From Methylobacterium ajmalii (GTDB taxonomy: Bacteria; Pseudomonadota; Alphaproteobacteria; Rhizobiales; Beijerinckiaceae), in the NCBI RefSeq assembly GCF_016613415.1, contig NZ_JACWCT010000061.1, forward strand, positions 1-64,000: DNA of 64,000 nt, written 5' to 3'. A model generated the notes under the pieces. That model saw only the letters and a program-made list of their open reading frames with translations. It ran no database searches and was not told where the DNA came from. Each line of letters opens with the position of its first letter. The first letter of the stretch is position 1. Shown here piece after piece: positions 48,132 to 58,199 of this stretch. The position numbers and the translations under genes are program-made.

Positions 48132-49967
48132 CTAGCCGGTGGCTGCATCGGCGTTGGAGCGGGCATCGGTCTCCGGCCGGGCACCTCTGCGAGGCGCCAC
48201 GAGCAGGACCAGCCTGTCACCCTGCTCCGGTGTCCCAAGCTCGTGCTCGGGCGACGGGAAGTCGAGGCGGCCGCCGGAGCGGATGACCAGCAGGCACGGG
48301 GTGGCCGCAACGTCCGCGGCATCGGTAGGTGCCACCGAGAAGCGCCATCCGGCGCCGTACCGCTCGGCCAAGGTCTCGAAGTCCAGGCCCCCGTCCGCGA
48401 GCACCTTGCCGCGGAGATCCCGGCTGACGCCGGTTTCGGCGTGCAGCAGGTGGTCGGCCGAGGGCGCGAGCTGGTAGACCCGCTCCCGCCCGAGCTCGGG
48501 GCCGAGCCGGGTGCAGACCATGGCGTTGTAGAGCTCGTCCCGGGTCGCCGCGAGCAGGTAGTCCGGCGGCTGGTCTGCCAAGCCCTCTTCCGCATGGCGC
48601 GAGAGGAGCTCGGCCTGTAACGTCGGCACGCCCGCCGACCGGGCCGCGCGCAGGGCACCGGGGTAGGTGTCGATCAGAAGGACCGGGACGCCGGCCTTGT
48701 GGAGCGTCACGGCGAGGTCGCTCGACCACGTCGAGGCCCCGACAATGGCAAGGCGTTCCGCGTCCGCCGCGACCGAGAGCCCTAGCCGCCGTGCCAGCGG
48801 CCCGAGCGAGAAGCCGTGGGCGAGCACGGTCGCGACGATGACGGCGAACACCGTCGGCTGGATGAGGTCGCCTCCCGCATAGCCCGCCTCGCTGAGCCTC
48901 GGGCCGGCCAGGCCGGCGACCGCGGCCGCCACGATGCCGCGCGGGCCGATCCAACCGGCGAACAGGCGCTCGCGCCAGGTCAGGTCGCTGCGCCAGGTGG
49001 CCAACCAGATCGCTGCCGGCCTCACCACGAACAGCGTTGCAGCCGTCAGGGCGAGCACCGGCAGGGAGAGTTTGCCCAGAACCGCAAGGTCGAGATCGGC
49101 GGTGAGGACGACGAAGAGGCAAGAGACCAGGAGGACGACGAGCGCCTCCTTGAAACGGCGCAGCTCCGCGATGCCGGGGACGTGCAGGTTCGCGAGCGCA
49201 ATGCCGAAAACGGTAGCGCCGATCAGCCCGGCCTCGTGCATCAAGAGGTTCGGGACCGCGTAAGCTACAAGCGCCAGCGCCAGAAGCAGTGGTGTCTTCA
49301 GCGTCTCGGAGACGAGGTCGCGCCGGAACGCCCAGGCCACGAGAAAGGCCGAGCCGGCCCCGAGCACGGCAGCGGCCGCCGCCCCTTCCGCGAGGTGGAG
49401 CGCCAAGTCGGTCACGGCCTCCTCGCCCAAGCGGTGCGGCAGACCGACCAGGATCTCGATGACGATGGCGGTGAGGATGGCCCCTACGGGATCGTTGACG
49501 ATGGCCTCCCACTTCAGGAACGAGGCCGAGCGGCGTTCCAGCCGAGCGTGGCGCAACAGGGGCAGGATGACTGTGGGGCCGGTCACGACCAGGATGGCTC
49601 CAACCACGGCTGAAGGCCCCCAGAGCATGCCGCCGATGAGGTGCGCGGCGAGCGTGCCCAGCACGAAGTTGATGGGCAGCGCGATGGCGGTGAGCCGCAG
49701 CACGCCCTCGCCGGCCGCCCGCAGCTCGCGGAAGTCGAGGGCAAGGCCACCCTCGAAAACCACGATGGCCACCGCCAGGCCAATCAGGGGGCGCAGGTTC
49801 GGCCCGAACGCCTGGGAGGGGTAGAGCAGCCCTAGCACCGGGCCAACGAGGAAGCCGAGCCCGAGCAGGAGGACGATGGCCGGAATGCGGAGCCGGGCGG
49901 CGAGGATCTGGGCGGCGACCCCGCCGGCGACGATGCAGAGGACCGCCGTCGCCACACCTTGTTCCAT
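48132..49967 (-). CDS. CPA1-type cation/H+ antiporter with TrkA-like domain
   Basis: This 611-residue protein has about 12 membrane helices (VLLLGLGFLVGPVLG, AIVVFEGGLALDF, VNDPVGAILTAIVIEI) followed by a cytoplasmic RCK/TrkA-N type nucleotide-binding region (ERLAIVGASTWSSDLAV). The ND in the FLKWEAIVNDPVGA segment is the usual ion-binding position. ATG 49967 has AAGGAG upstream. It probably exchanges Na+ or K+ for H+ and is controlled by nucleotide binding. Confidence 0.9.
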   Translation of the reverse strand: MEQGVATAVLCIVAGGVAAQILAARLRIPAIVLLLGLGFLVGPVLGLLYPSQAFGPNLRPLIGLAVAIVVFEGGLALDFRELRAAGEGVLRLTAIALPINFVLGTLAAHLIGGMLWGPSAVVGAILVVTGPTVILPLLRHARLERRSASFLKWEAIVNDPVGAILTAIVIEILVGLPHRLGEEAVTDLALHLAEGAAAAAVLGAGSAFLVAWAFRRDLVSETLKTPLLLALALVAYAVPNLLMHEAGLIGATVFGIALANLHVPGIAELRRFKEALVVLLVSCLFVVLTADLDLAVLGKLSLPVLALTAATLFVVRPAAIWLATWRSDLTWRERLFAGWIGPRGIVAAAVAGLAGPRLSEAGYAGGDLIQPTVFAVIVATVLAHGFSLGPLARRLGLSVAADAERLAIVGASTWSSDLAVTLHKAGVPVLLIDTYPGALRAARSAGVPTLQAELLSRHAEEGLADQPPDYLLAATRDELYNAMVCTRLGPELGRERVYQLAPSADHLLHAETGVSRDLRGKVLADGGLDFETLAERYGAGWRFSVAPTDAADVAATPCLLVIRSGGRLDFPSPEHELGTPEQGDRLVLLVAPRRGARPETDARSNADAATG

Positions 49968-50323
49968 ACGCAGCGCTCCTTGAGACCCTGCCGGCCAGAC
50001 AGCCCCGGACAACGTCCCCGAGCGCCGAGGGTCCCCGCCAAGACTGTCTTTAAAACCTGCCTGAGGCCTCGCCTCCGTCGCGTGAGCAGGTTTGGCAGCG
50101 CCACTCCTCACCCACTACCCCGCCACTGTACTGACGCGTCTCGGCAACCTCGCCATTGCTACTGGTGATTTCGTCTGCCGCGCCGGTTCGGGCATCATGG
50201 GCGACGACGAGGAGACCGTAGAGATGCGCGCCCCATGGCAGGCTACGAGGCGCCGAACAGGTAACCGCCTGAAGCGGTGCACGGGTTGCGGTCACGGACG
50301 ATCTTCCCGCCGGCCATTGCCGG
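49968..50323. other. Intergenic between antiporter and duplicated membrane protein
   Basis: About 355 bp with no supportable gene. The antiporter promoter should lie at its left end. No repeat was seen. Confidence 0.5.
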
Positions 50324-51256
50324 TTAGGGGGTGAAGTCGCACCTTCGCCGCAGCAGCGCCGGATGGACGTGCCACAGGCCGACGAGGAGGCAGAGGGATG
50401 CGAGCCCCGCGACGGTCCCGGCTCGTTCCGACATGAGCACCTTGGCCACCACCACGACAAGGTCTGCCGAGACGCCGAGTGCCAGGCTTATGCTGGCGGC
50501 GAGGAGGAAGCGCGAGCCCAGCGTGTGAAACTCCGGAGTATCCTCGCCCGCGTAGACGATGCGGTGAAAGGCCGCCGGCGCCATCAGCCAGATCACCGTC
50601 AGCGCCAGGAAACCGAGCGCCACGAGGTGCACGACCTTCGCGGCGAAGGAGAGCGTCTCGAAAGCCTCCGAGAAGGTGATGATGAGTTGGAAGCCGAGCA
50701 GCGCCTGGGCGCCGTGTAGGACCACGCGGGCCTCGGTCAGCATCTGCTCGATCTTGGTTCCAAGCGACGTGTGCTCGTGCTCGGGCTCACAGGCGGTCAT
50801 GGCGCGCTCCTGTTCACCGACGGTTCGTGCCTTGAGCGTCTCCATCCCGTACCAGAACAGGAGGGCGAGACCACAGAAGAGGAGGCCGACGATGGCGCCG
50901 GCGCCAAGTCCCAGTACCGGCTCCGCGGCCAGGAACAGGTCGGCCCCGAGCGACAGGGCGAAGGGCGCGAGCGCGAGACCGGCGTAGCGCCCTATCACGC
51001 CGAGCAGGCGCTTGGTGTCCCGGCCGCCCTCCACCATCCGGTGCTGGACCGAGGGCGTGATGAGTAGCGCGACGGTCAGGGTGACGAGGGCGAGCGCCGC
51101 AACCCATACGAGCAGGTCGTGAAACGGCAGACGTTCGAAAGCCGGGCGGAAGGCGCCTTGGAACTGGAAGCCGAGCAGTATCTGGGAGCCGAGGATGAGG
51201 ATGCCCGTCTCTTCAAAACCGACCTTCACCTTCTTCGGTAAGGACATGTTCGACAT
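50324..51256 (-). CDS. DUF6328-like membrane protein, internally duplicated
   Basis: This is a 310-residue integral membrane protein made of two similar halves. The first half has EETGILILGSQILLGFQFQ and TPSVQHRMVEGG. The second has EARVVLHGAQALLGFQLII and APAAFHRIVYAGEDT. Each half has about four membrane helices. Single-unit relatives are known as DUF6328. Function unknown; neighbours are a cation antiporter and a phospholipid enzyme. Confidence 0.75.
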   Translation of the reverse strand: MSNMSLPKKVKVGFEETGILILGSQILLGFQFQGAFRPAFERLPFHDLLVWVAALALVTLTVALLITPSVQHRMVEGGRDTKRLLGVIGRYAGLALAPFALSLGADLFLAAEPVLGLGAGAIVGLLFCGLALLFWYGMETLKARTVGEQERAMTACEPEHEHTSLGTKIEQMLTEARVVLHGAQALLGFQLIITFSEAFETLSFAAKVVHLVALGFLALTVIWLMAPAAFHRIVYAGEDTPEFHTLGSRFLLAASISLALGVSADLVVVVAKVLMSERAGTVAGLASLCLLVGLWHVHPALLRRRCDFTP

Positions 51257-51326
51257 CGTCCAACCAAATCGGGGGAGCGGCCATCGATTACGGCCGCATC
51301 AAGTTCCGTGGGGACGCGAATGTCCT

Positions 51327-52226
51327 CTACGACGTCCCACGGCTGACGGCGACGGGCTCGCCCAGGCGCACGATGGTCTCCATTCCCTGGGGGGTATGCT
51401 CAAGAAGGTCGTCGGCCGGCCGCCACGCTCCGGGCTCCCCGAAGATCGCCACGGCTGAGCCGCCGAACTTGAAAACCGATTTCTGCGCGCCTCGTTTGAA
51501 CGGATGGTCGAGCGGATGACGCTGCACGATCCGCCCGACCGTGAGCGCCCCGAACTCGACAAAGCCGAGCCGGCCGAAATGCTCGGTCTCCAGGATGTTC
51601 ACCTGGCGCTCGTTGCGGATGTAGATGTCCGGCTTGTTCTGCACGGCCGTCCACGACACGGTCCAGATGCTGCGCCCCAGGCGTTCGTGGTCCAGGGTCC
51701 GGCCGTCGTCCGGGTAGTGGACGTGGTGATAGTCAACCGGCGATAGCCGCATCAGCAGGACTGGGCCGCCGAGGAAGGGCTTGGCACGCTCAGCGTTGTC
51801 CAGAATGTCCGCGGCCGCGAGCGATTGCTCCTTCACCGGGAAGCGCTGGTCTGGCCCGAACCGCTTCCAACCGAAGTAGCGCGCCTCCGCCGGAGCGCCC
51901 CTTTGCCTCGGATCGGTCGGAAAACGGCGTTTGCGCGGCTTGAATTCGCGCACGAACCAGTCGGCATAGGAGCGGTAGCGGCGCTCCTCGAACTCGCTCA
52001 TGTCGATGTGGTACTCGCGCACGAACGGCGCGATGTTGCGCCGCGTCCAGGGTGCGTCCTGGTAAAGGGCGTATAGCTTGTCGAAGATCGGGGTGGCGCG
52101 AAGCCACTGCCCCGGGGCACGCAGCGGCCTCGTCTCGTAGGTGGTCTGGTGATCGGACATAAACTCCTCGACCGCCTTGCCCTTGTCACGGTCCCACAGC
52201 TTCAGCGGCTTCGGATCGGCTGCCAT
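51327..52226 (-). CDS. Phosphatidylserine decarboxylase-like protein
   Basis: This 299-residue protein resembles phosphatidylserine decarboxylase proenzymes. It has the MRLSPVDYHHVHYPDDG segment with the His pair and a C-terminal FKFGGSAVAIFGE, where the GGS serine would become the pyruvoyl group on self-cleavage. It would make phosphatidylethanolamine or decarboxylate a related serine compound. ATG 52226 follows a GGAG site; a further upstream in-frame start is less likely. Confidence 0.85.
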   Translation of the reverse strand: MAADPKPLKLWDRDKGKAVEEFMSDHQTTYETRPLRAPGQWLRATPIFDKLYALYQDAPWTRRNIAPFVREYHIDMSEFEERRYRSYADWFVREFKPRKRRFPTDPRQRGAPAEARYFGWKRFGPDQRFPVKEQSLAAADILDNAERAKPFLGGPVLLMRLSPVDYHHVHYPDDGRTLDHERLGRSIWTVSWTAVQNKPDIYIRNERQVNILETEHFGRLGFVEFGALTVGRIVQRHPLDHPFKRGAQKSVFKFGGSAVAIFGEPGAWRPADDLLEHTPQGMETIVRLGEPVAVSRGTS

Positions 52227-52500
52227 CACGTCTCCACCTGCGGCTTGGCCTAACCGGCGGCCCGCGGCAGAAACCGCTTCCGGCCAGGAGCTTTCCTTCC
52301 GCCGAACGCCGACGCCGGTGGCCTCTCGCCACGCGTCCAAGGTCCCGCAACGAACCGTGGCCGTTGGTGGTTATCGAGACCCGACCGCGGACACGCACAA
52401 TGACCCTCCTCGCCCTTCTCGTCGCCGGAAACCTCGCCATCGCTGGCACCCTTTCCCTCGTCGCGCTCGCGACTGATTGACTGGGCCGGGTCAATCCACG

Positions 52501-53529
52501 ATGGCCACCTCGCGAGCCGCCTTGGCGCCCGGCCTGCTCTGGGCGATGTCCTTCGATGAGCACGGATGCGGCCGTCGACTTTCGGCTGAGGAGGCGCTCG
52601 CCGATCTCGCCGCCTTCGGCGGTGGCTTCCTCTGGCTGCACTTCGACCTGGATACGGCCGAGCTAGGACCGCTTGTTGATACCGGGCAGGTCGGGCCGCG
52701 GCCGCTCGCCGAGGCGGTGTACCGCCCCGACGAGCACCAGCGCGTCACCGTCGAGGACGGTTATGTCGGCGGCGTGGTGGCCGACCTCGCCCGGCCAGGT
52801 GCCAAGCCCGATACGGCCGGGCGCCTGCACTTCGTCATGGGCCCACGCACGCTGGTAAGCGGGCGCCGAGGCCCGACCGAGAGCCCGGACGCCACCCGCG
52901 AGATGGCCGAGAAAGGCCGGCGGATTCCCTCGCCGGTGCTGCTCCTGGAGACGATGGTCGGCTACGTGGTCGCCGCCATGGCGGCGACCGGCCAGCGGCT
53001 CTCGGACGAGGTTGACGGGATCGAGGACCGGGTCCTCGACGAACGGGTGCGCGACGACCGACGGCGCCTGGGCCCGATCCGCCGGAGCGCCGTGCGCCTG
53101 CACCGTCAACTGCTCGGCCTCGCGGCGGTGTTCCACCGGCTGGAGACCGACGACGCAACAGAACACCTGCAAGGGTCCGCGGTGGCCGTCGCGGCACGGC
53201 TCGCACAGCGGCTGGACGCCCTCGACCGGGACGTGACGGCCCTCGCCGAGCGCGCCCGGCTGCTGCAGGAGGAGGTTGGCGCCCGGGTGGCGGAAGAGAG
53301 CAACCGGCAGCTTTACGTGCTCTCGGTCCTTTCGGCACTGTTCCTGCCGCCGACCTTCATCACAGGCCTGTTCGGCATGAACGTGAAGGGCCTGCCCTTC
53401 GCCGAGGACCCCCGCGGGTTCCTGTTCGTACTCGGCCTGAGCCTCCTGTCGGCAGCGGCGACCTACGGCATCATCCACGCCCTCGGCATCCGGCCTCCAC
53501 GCGGTTCCGACGCTCCGCGTGGGCAATGA
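52501..53529 (+). CDS. CorA-family transporter, ZntB-like
   Basis: This 342-residue protein has a large cytoplasmic N-terminal domain, a long coiled helix and two C-terminal membrane helices. The loop has the signature GMNVKGLPF (GMN motif). CorA/ZntB proteins are pentameric divalent cation channels or transporters; the subgroup with an LFGMNVKGLPFAED segment is closer to ZntB. ATG 52501 is preferred to a TTG upstream. Confidence 0.88.
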   Translation: MATSRAALAPGLLWAMSFDEHGCGRRLSAEEALADLAAFGGGFLWLHFDLDTAELGPLVDTGQVGPRPLAEAVYRPDEHQRVTVEDGYVGGVVADLARPGAKPDTAGRLHFVMGPRTLVSGRRGPTESPDATREMAEKGRRIPSPVLLLETMVGYVVAAMAATGQRLSDEVDGIEDRVLDERVRDDRRRLGPIRRSAVRLHRQLLGLAAVFHRLETDDATEHLQGSAVAVAARLAQRLDALDRDVTALAERARLLQEEVGARVAEESNRQLYVLSVLSALFLPPTFITGLFGMNVKGLPFAEDPRGFLFVLGLSLLSAAATYGIIHALGIRPPRGSDAPRGQ

Positions 53530-53566
53530 CATGATGTACTGGCGCCGCCCCTCCGCCCACGCACGG

Positions 53567-54439
53567 TCAGGCTTTCGCGTGGGCCGGGGCGACCTCACCG
53601 CCGAGCAGGCATCCGACGGGCCGGTTTCCCGCGAAGCCGATCCTGACACGGATCTCCGACAGCCGGCCCATGGCGCGACCTTGATGGACACGGATCACGC
53701 CGTCGTCGGGCGGAGCTGTCCCGTCGTGGAGCAAGCCGAAGGCCAGGGCCGCCGCGGCGATGCCGGTCGCGGCGTCTTCCGGGTAGCCGGACGAACGCGG
53801 GAACTGGCGCGCTTCGAACAGGCGCGCCGCCCTGTCAACGACCGCGTAAGGGTAGAGGCCAGTCGAGCCAACCCGCGTGCACACGGCCTCGACGGAGGCT
53901 GGATCGGGAGCCAGGCCGTTGAGGATCTCCGGGTCGCGCACCGGAACCAGCGTCTTCACGCGCGACGTGGCGGCATTATGCGCCGGCAGGTCGGCGAGCG
54001 CGTCTCGGTTGATGCGGAGAGCCGTGCAAACCTCGCCCAACCACGCCGGCGTGAGGGGCACCACGCGGCCGGGAGGCTGGGTGATTTCGACCTCCCAGGA
54101 GCCTGCGTCGCGCACCTTCACGTAGCCGGTCACGGTGCCGCTCGCGGTCGCGACCCGTACCGGGCCGCGTGGCAATCGTCCTTGGCGGGCGAGTACCCAG
54201 AGAGCGCCGACCGTGGCGTGGGCGCACATCTCCATCTCGTGGTTGGGTACGAAGAAGCGGAACCTGAAGTCGTGGGCGTCGTCCTCGGCAGGCAGCACGA
54301 AGCCGCTCTCATGCCCGTGCCGCCGCGCGACGTCCCGCATCTCGTCCGCATCCATGCCCGCGGCATCCGTCACAACGGGGCAGGGATTGCCGCCGCCGCC
54401 ATCGTAGGTGAAGACGTCGACCACCTCGATCTCGGCCAT
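53567..54439 (-). CDS. PhzF family epimerase/isomerase
   Basis: This 290-residue protein has the PhzF layout: VVDVFTYDGGGGNPCPVV, catalytic-type Glu in HGHESGFVLP, then CAHATVGAL (usually GHAT) and EDAATGIAAAALA. GGAGG precedes ATG 54439. PhzF enzymes isomerise small metabolites; phenazine genes are absent here, so the substrate is unknown. It is convergent with the CorA-like gene. Confidence 0.85.
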   Translation of the reverse strand: MAEIEVVDVFTYDGGGGNPCPVVTDAAGMDADEMRDVARRHGHESGFVLPAEDDAHDFRFRFFVPNHEMEMCAHATVGALWVLARQGRLPRGPVRVATASGTVTGYVKVRDAGSWEVEITQPPGRVVPLTPAWLGEVCTALRINRDALADLPAHNAATSRVKTLVPVRDPEILNGLAPDPASVEAVCTRVGSTGLYPYAVVDRAARLFEARQFPRSSGYPEDAATGIAAAALAFGLLHDGTAPPDDGVIRVHQGRAMGRLSEIRVRIGFAGNRPVGCLLGGEVAPAHAKA

Positions 54440-54566
54440 GTCGCGAACCTCCGGGCGCTCGGGTTTCCGGACCGCGTGCGCATCTAGCGCACCACGTTCG
54501 AAAGGCATGCCCGGGATGCTCCGTCCGCCGCGGCAAACGCCAAGGCCGGTTGCCAATGCACCAGGC

Positions 54567-55807
54567 TCAAGCCCGTCCCAGTACGATCCGAAGCTGGTGC
54601 GCGAGTTGGTCGCGCTGGTAGGGCTTGCTGAGGAGGGGGAGGTCGGCGGGCACGCCCTGCTCGTCGAGCGCCGTGCCCGTGTAGCCGGAGGTCAGCAGCA
54701 CCCGCAGCCCAGGCCGCAAACGCCGCGCCTCGACCGTGAGCTGCACGCCGTTCATGCCGCCTGGCATGATCACGTCCGAGAACAGGATGTCTATCCGCTC
54801 CGGGCCGCCCAGGCGCTCCAGGGCCTCGGAGGCACGGGTCGCGGTCAGGGTCCGGTAGCCGAGCTCGCCCAGGCTCTCCACCGCCATCTCCAACACCGCC
54901 GGCTCGTCCTCGACCACCAGTACCACTTCGCCAGAGGCGGCCCGGCGCAGCGGCAGCGGGTCGTCGGGTCGGGTTTCCACCGCCTTCTCGGCCGAGCGCG
55001 GCAGGTAGAGCTCGACGGAGGTGCCGCGACCCGCTTCGCTCTTGATCTGCGCGTGCCCGCCGGCCTGCCGCACGAAGCCGTAGACCTGGCTGAGGCCGAG
55101 GCCGGTGCCCTTGCCGACGTCCTTGGTCGTGAAGAACGGCTCGAACGCTCGTGTAAGCGTGGCGGCATCCATGCCGTGGCCGGTGTCCGAGACGGAGACG
55201 AGCACGTAGGCCCCGGGCCGACGCCCGAGGTTGTTAGCAGCCTGTAATCGTCGCCGTCCACGCTCTTCGGGAGGAGGTGGACATAGCGGGTCACCGCCAC
55301 GGTCCCCGCAAGCGCCAGCATGCCGACCGGGCCGACGCGCGACGGCGGCACCGTCCTGTCGCGCCCGTCACCCTGCATGATAGCGTAGGGGATCGTGAAG
55401 AGCGGGGGGCCGAGATGCCAGAAGGTCCAGAGCCAGGTCGTCGTGTCCGGACCGCTGCCCAGGATGCGTCCCTGAGCGAGGACATTCGGGAACGACAGCA
55501 TCTGCAGAAGCACGGCCAGCGTCACGTAGAGGCTGCCGGTCCCGAGCACGAGCAGCGACGCCAAGCGAGTGCGCCGATATTGGGTGGGGAGAAGGTAGGT
55601 GGTCAGGCCGTAGACCACGATGAGGGCCGATTGGTAGACCGACACGAAGCCGGGCATCGGCGGCATGGGCCGGCTCGCGACCGGGAGGAGCACGAGCGTG
55701 ACCGCGCCGAAGCCGAAGCTGACGAGGCCGGCGAGCAAGCGTTGCCTCCTGCCGGGCCGGGCGGTGGCGAGGGTTGCGAGCGTGATACCCGCTGCGGGCA
55801 TGCCCAT
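54567..55807 (-). pseudogene. MASE4 hybrid kinase with internal deletion
   Basis: The first 215 residues are a MASE4-type membrane sensor with about six helices (TTWLWTFWHLGPPLF, KSVDGDDYRLLTTSG). Directly after this, in a different frame, the sequence becomes the second half of an HATPase (VSVSDTGHGM, FFTTKDVGKGTGLGLSQVYGF) and a C-terminal receiver with Asp in LFSDVIMPGG. The dimerisation domain with its His and the first half of the ATPase are missing. The junction is near 55215-55245. It cannot act as a kinase; the 3' part could still start internally at 55205. Confidence 0.85.
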
Positions 55808-55967
55808 TGTGTGCTCCGTGCCGAAGCGCGATGGCTGACCGTGCCGGCAAGTCGCTCGCGAAGATGAGGATTACCATGGCGTCGGTCGAGCCGCCATTCG
55901 CCCGCCAGTGCGGTCGGAACGACGCAGGGATGCTCGTGCAGCCGCAGGAGTATGTCGGAATACTGCC

Positions 55968-56345
55968 TTAGGCCGCGTCCTCGTCGTCGGGCATACACTT
56001 GGGGAGCCAGGGTCCGTTCACGGCGAACCGGTCTTCGTCAAGCTCCTTGAACGGGCGCCCCTCGACGATGCGCTGGCGCAACTTCTGCCGTAGCCTCCCG
56101 GCCCAAATCGTCTTCCCCGGTGCGGCCTTGCCGTACCGCGCGGTGGCCCCCATCCAGCCGTCCGGCAGCTTGGCCATGATGTTCCTGACGGTGAGCGGGC
56201 CGTTCGCCGAAAGAGTGTCGTGAACGGTGGCCATGAAGAGCAGCCAGAACTTGCGGGGGGTCAGCCGCGGCGTGACCGGGTCGTCCGGTGCCATCTTACT
56301 GGGCGATGGTCTCGATGCCTGCCGCTGCGGCGTCACGGGTTCCAT
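55968..56345 (-). CDS. Hypothetical protein downstream of a KfrA-like gene
   Basis: This is a protein of about 125 residues with a basic central part (TPRKFWLLFMATVHDTLSANG, ARYGKAAPGKTIWAGRLRQKLRQ) that could bind DNA. It overlaps the 3' end of the KfrA-like frame by about 13 bp on the same strand and may be cotranscribed. Function unknown. Confidence 0.55.
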   Translation of the reverse strand: MEPVTPQRQASRPSPSKMAPDDPVTPRLTPRKFWLLFMATVHDTLSANGPLTVRNIMAKLPDGWMGATARYGKAAPGKTIWAGRLRQKLRQRIVEGRPFKELDEDRFAVNGPWLPKCMPDDEDAA

Positions 56346-57063
56346 GAGCACGAAGCGACCCTCACCTCGGCGACGCCCTCCCCTGCCTCGGCCCGCTGTA
56401 GCAGGTGGTAGCGCAGCCAGGCGGGCGTGAGCGGCATCCCGATCCGCGCTCTCCTGTCCTTCAGCGCCGCGGGGAGCGGCCCGTGCAGGGCGTGCACGGC
56501 CAGGAGCCCTGCCGGCACATCTCCGCCTCGACCGCCTGCCGCACCTCGTCCCAGAAGGCATCGGCCGTGCGGGCAAGGGATTGGCCCATGAGGATGCCGA
56601 TGAATGCGGCCTCCGTGCTTGGCGGATCGAGCGGCGCCGGTGCGGGCACGGGTTCCGGGTTGCTCACCGGCGCGCCGGCCCTGAGGCGGTCGACCTCGGC
56701 CTGGAGCGCCGCGACACGCGCCTCCAGCAGGTCGGCATGCGCCAGCGCCTCGTCGCGGATCCGCTCGTTCGCCTCGCGCTCCCTGGCAGCCAGGTCGGCC
56801 TCAGCGAGGCGCTCCCGGGCCATCTCGATGCGCGCCCGCTCAAGCACCTGCGCGGCGAACCGCGCCAGCACCCCCTGCAGCGCCAGGGGCAGGCCGGCCT
56901 CCTCGACCACCGGCTGGTAGTCGCGCCTCGCCTTCCACCGGGAGAGCGACGGGCCGATGCCCTCGTGCGAGCCGCCGCCTAGTTCCTTGCGCACGGTCCG
57001 GACCGAGACGCGCTCCTTGGCGCCGCCCTTGGGCTTGCCGCGCGCCCTTATCCGGTCGGCCAC
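56333..57063 (-). pseudogene. KfrA-like plasmid DNA-binding gene, frameshifted near its end
   Basis: The N-terminal part (VSVRTVRKELGGGSHEGIGPSLSRWKARR) matches the KfrA N-terminal DNA-binding domain found in plasmid stability proteins. A long coiled-coil helix follows (ARERLAEADLAAREREANERI). At about 56515 the frame stops soon after EAEMCRQG, while another frame continues smoothly as LLAVHALHGPLPAALK and ends with LRYHLLQRAEAGEG at 56333. The product may be truncated but the DNA-binding and coiled-coil parts remain. Confidence 0.65.
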
Positions 57064-57337
57064 CGCCTAGACCCCGTTCTCCGTCACCATACCGCCGCCC
57101 TCGCCCGACGCGACGATCATGCGGCGTGGGCGTTAAGAATCGGTCGCCGCGGAACCGGCGTTCCACCTCGTCGGGTCGTTCCGGGAGGAACGGGTCACGC
57201 GTGCCGGTACCCGTTACGCGCTTTCCCGCGAGTCGCGCCGGCGCCCGACCGGACGACTCAGGTGGATCCCCTGTACTCCGCCCGAGTTCACGGATCGGCG
57301 GTCGCCGGTTGCCGGCACCGCACCGGAGTGCCCGCAC

Positions 57338-57889
57338 TTGCCCCAGACCGCCCCGCCGCTGAGCCGCCTGCCGACCTTCTCCGACGACTGCCACGTGCAC
57401 GTCGTCGTCGAGACGCCCAAGGGCAGCCCGAACAAGTACGCCTTCTCGGACGCTCTCGGCGCCTTCCAGTTCAAGATGGTCCTGCCCGAGGGCACGAGCT
57501 TCCCGTACGACTTCGGCATGATCCCCTCGACGAAGGGCGCCGACGGCGACCCGCTCGACGTCCTGCTCCTCCTCGACGCGCCGGCTTTCCCGGGCTGCGT
57601 GCTGGAGGCGCGGCTGGTCGGCGTCATCGAGGCGGAGCAGCGCGAGCGCGACGGGACCTGGGAGCGCAACGACCGGCTGGTCGGGGTGGCGGTGAAGGCC
57701 CGCACCCACGCTCACATCCACGCGCTCGACGACCTGCGCCCGGGCATGCTGGACGAGGTCGAGGCATTCTTCGGCCACTACAATCAGCTTGCCGGCAAGG
57801 ACTTCAAGGTGCTCCGGCGCGGCGACGCCGAGGCCGCGCTCGCGCTCGTCCGGCATGGCACCGAGGCGTTCGGACGCGCGTGCGGCTGA
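57338..57889 (+). CDS. ppa: Inorganic pyrophosphatase (family I)
   Basis: This 183-residue pyrophosphatase has the metal-binding signature DGDPLDVLLLL, with upstream NKYAFSDALGAF and YDFGMIP. It hydrolyses PPi to phosphate. The first start codon is TTG 57338 with GGAG nine bases upstream; no ATG lies in the plausible range. Being surrounded by plasmid-like genes, it is probably an accessory copy. Confidence 0.9.
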   Translation: MPQTAPPLSRLPTFSDDCHVHVVVETPKGSPNKYAFSDALGAFQFKMVLPEGTSFPYDFGMIPSTKGADGDPLDVLLLLDAPAFPGCVLEARLVGVIEAEQRERDGTWERNDRLVGVAVKARTHAHIHALDDLRPGMLDEVEAFFGHYNQLAGKDFKVLRRGDAEAALALVRHGTEAFGRACG

Positions 57890-58199
57890 ACGGCGTCGCG
57901 TTCCTTGTGGATAACCGGCGGGCGGCCGGCGACCTGGGCGGTGGTCCGAGGCCGACCTGGGCGGCCTGCGTGCTGGTCAAGGCCGCGACGCCCCGGGCGG
58001 CGCTCCCCGCTCTCGGACGGGCCGCCGGGCCACGCGGCGGGGCCAGGTCCCCATACGCCCCGTCCAGGTCGGTCGCCTGGGCGCCCGGCTTCGCAACCAT
58101 GCCGCCCAGGTCGTTGTCCGGACAGGGTTTTCTTCCGCTACCGGGTTCCCTTTCGCCCTTCGGTATGGCTCCCTTGGAGGGCTGGCGAGGAGGCGGGAC
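57890..58199. other. Intergenic, nothing supportable
   Basis: About 310 bp after the pyrophosphatase. Open frames exist on both strands because of the GC content, but none looks coding. A GAGGAGGCGGG ribosome site at the right end belongs to the next gene. Confidence 0.5.
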
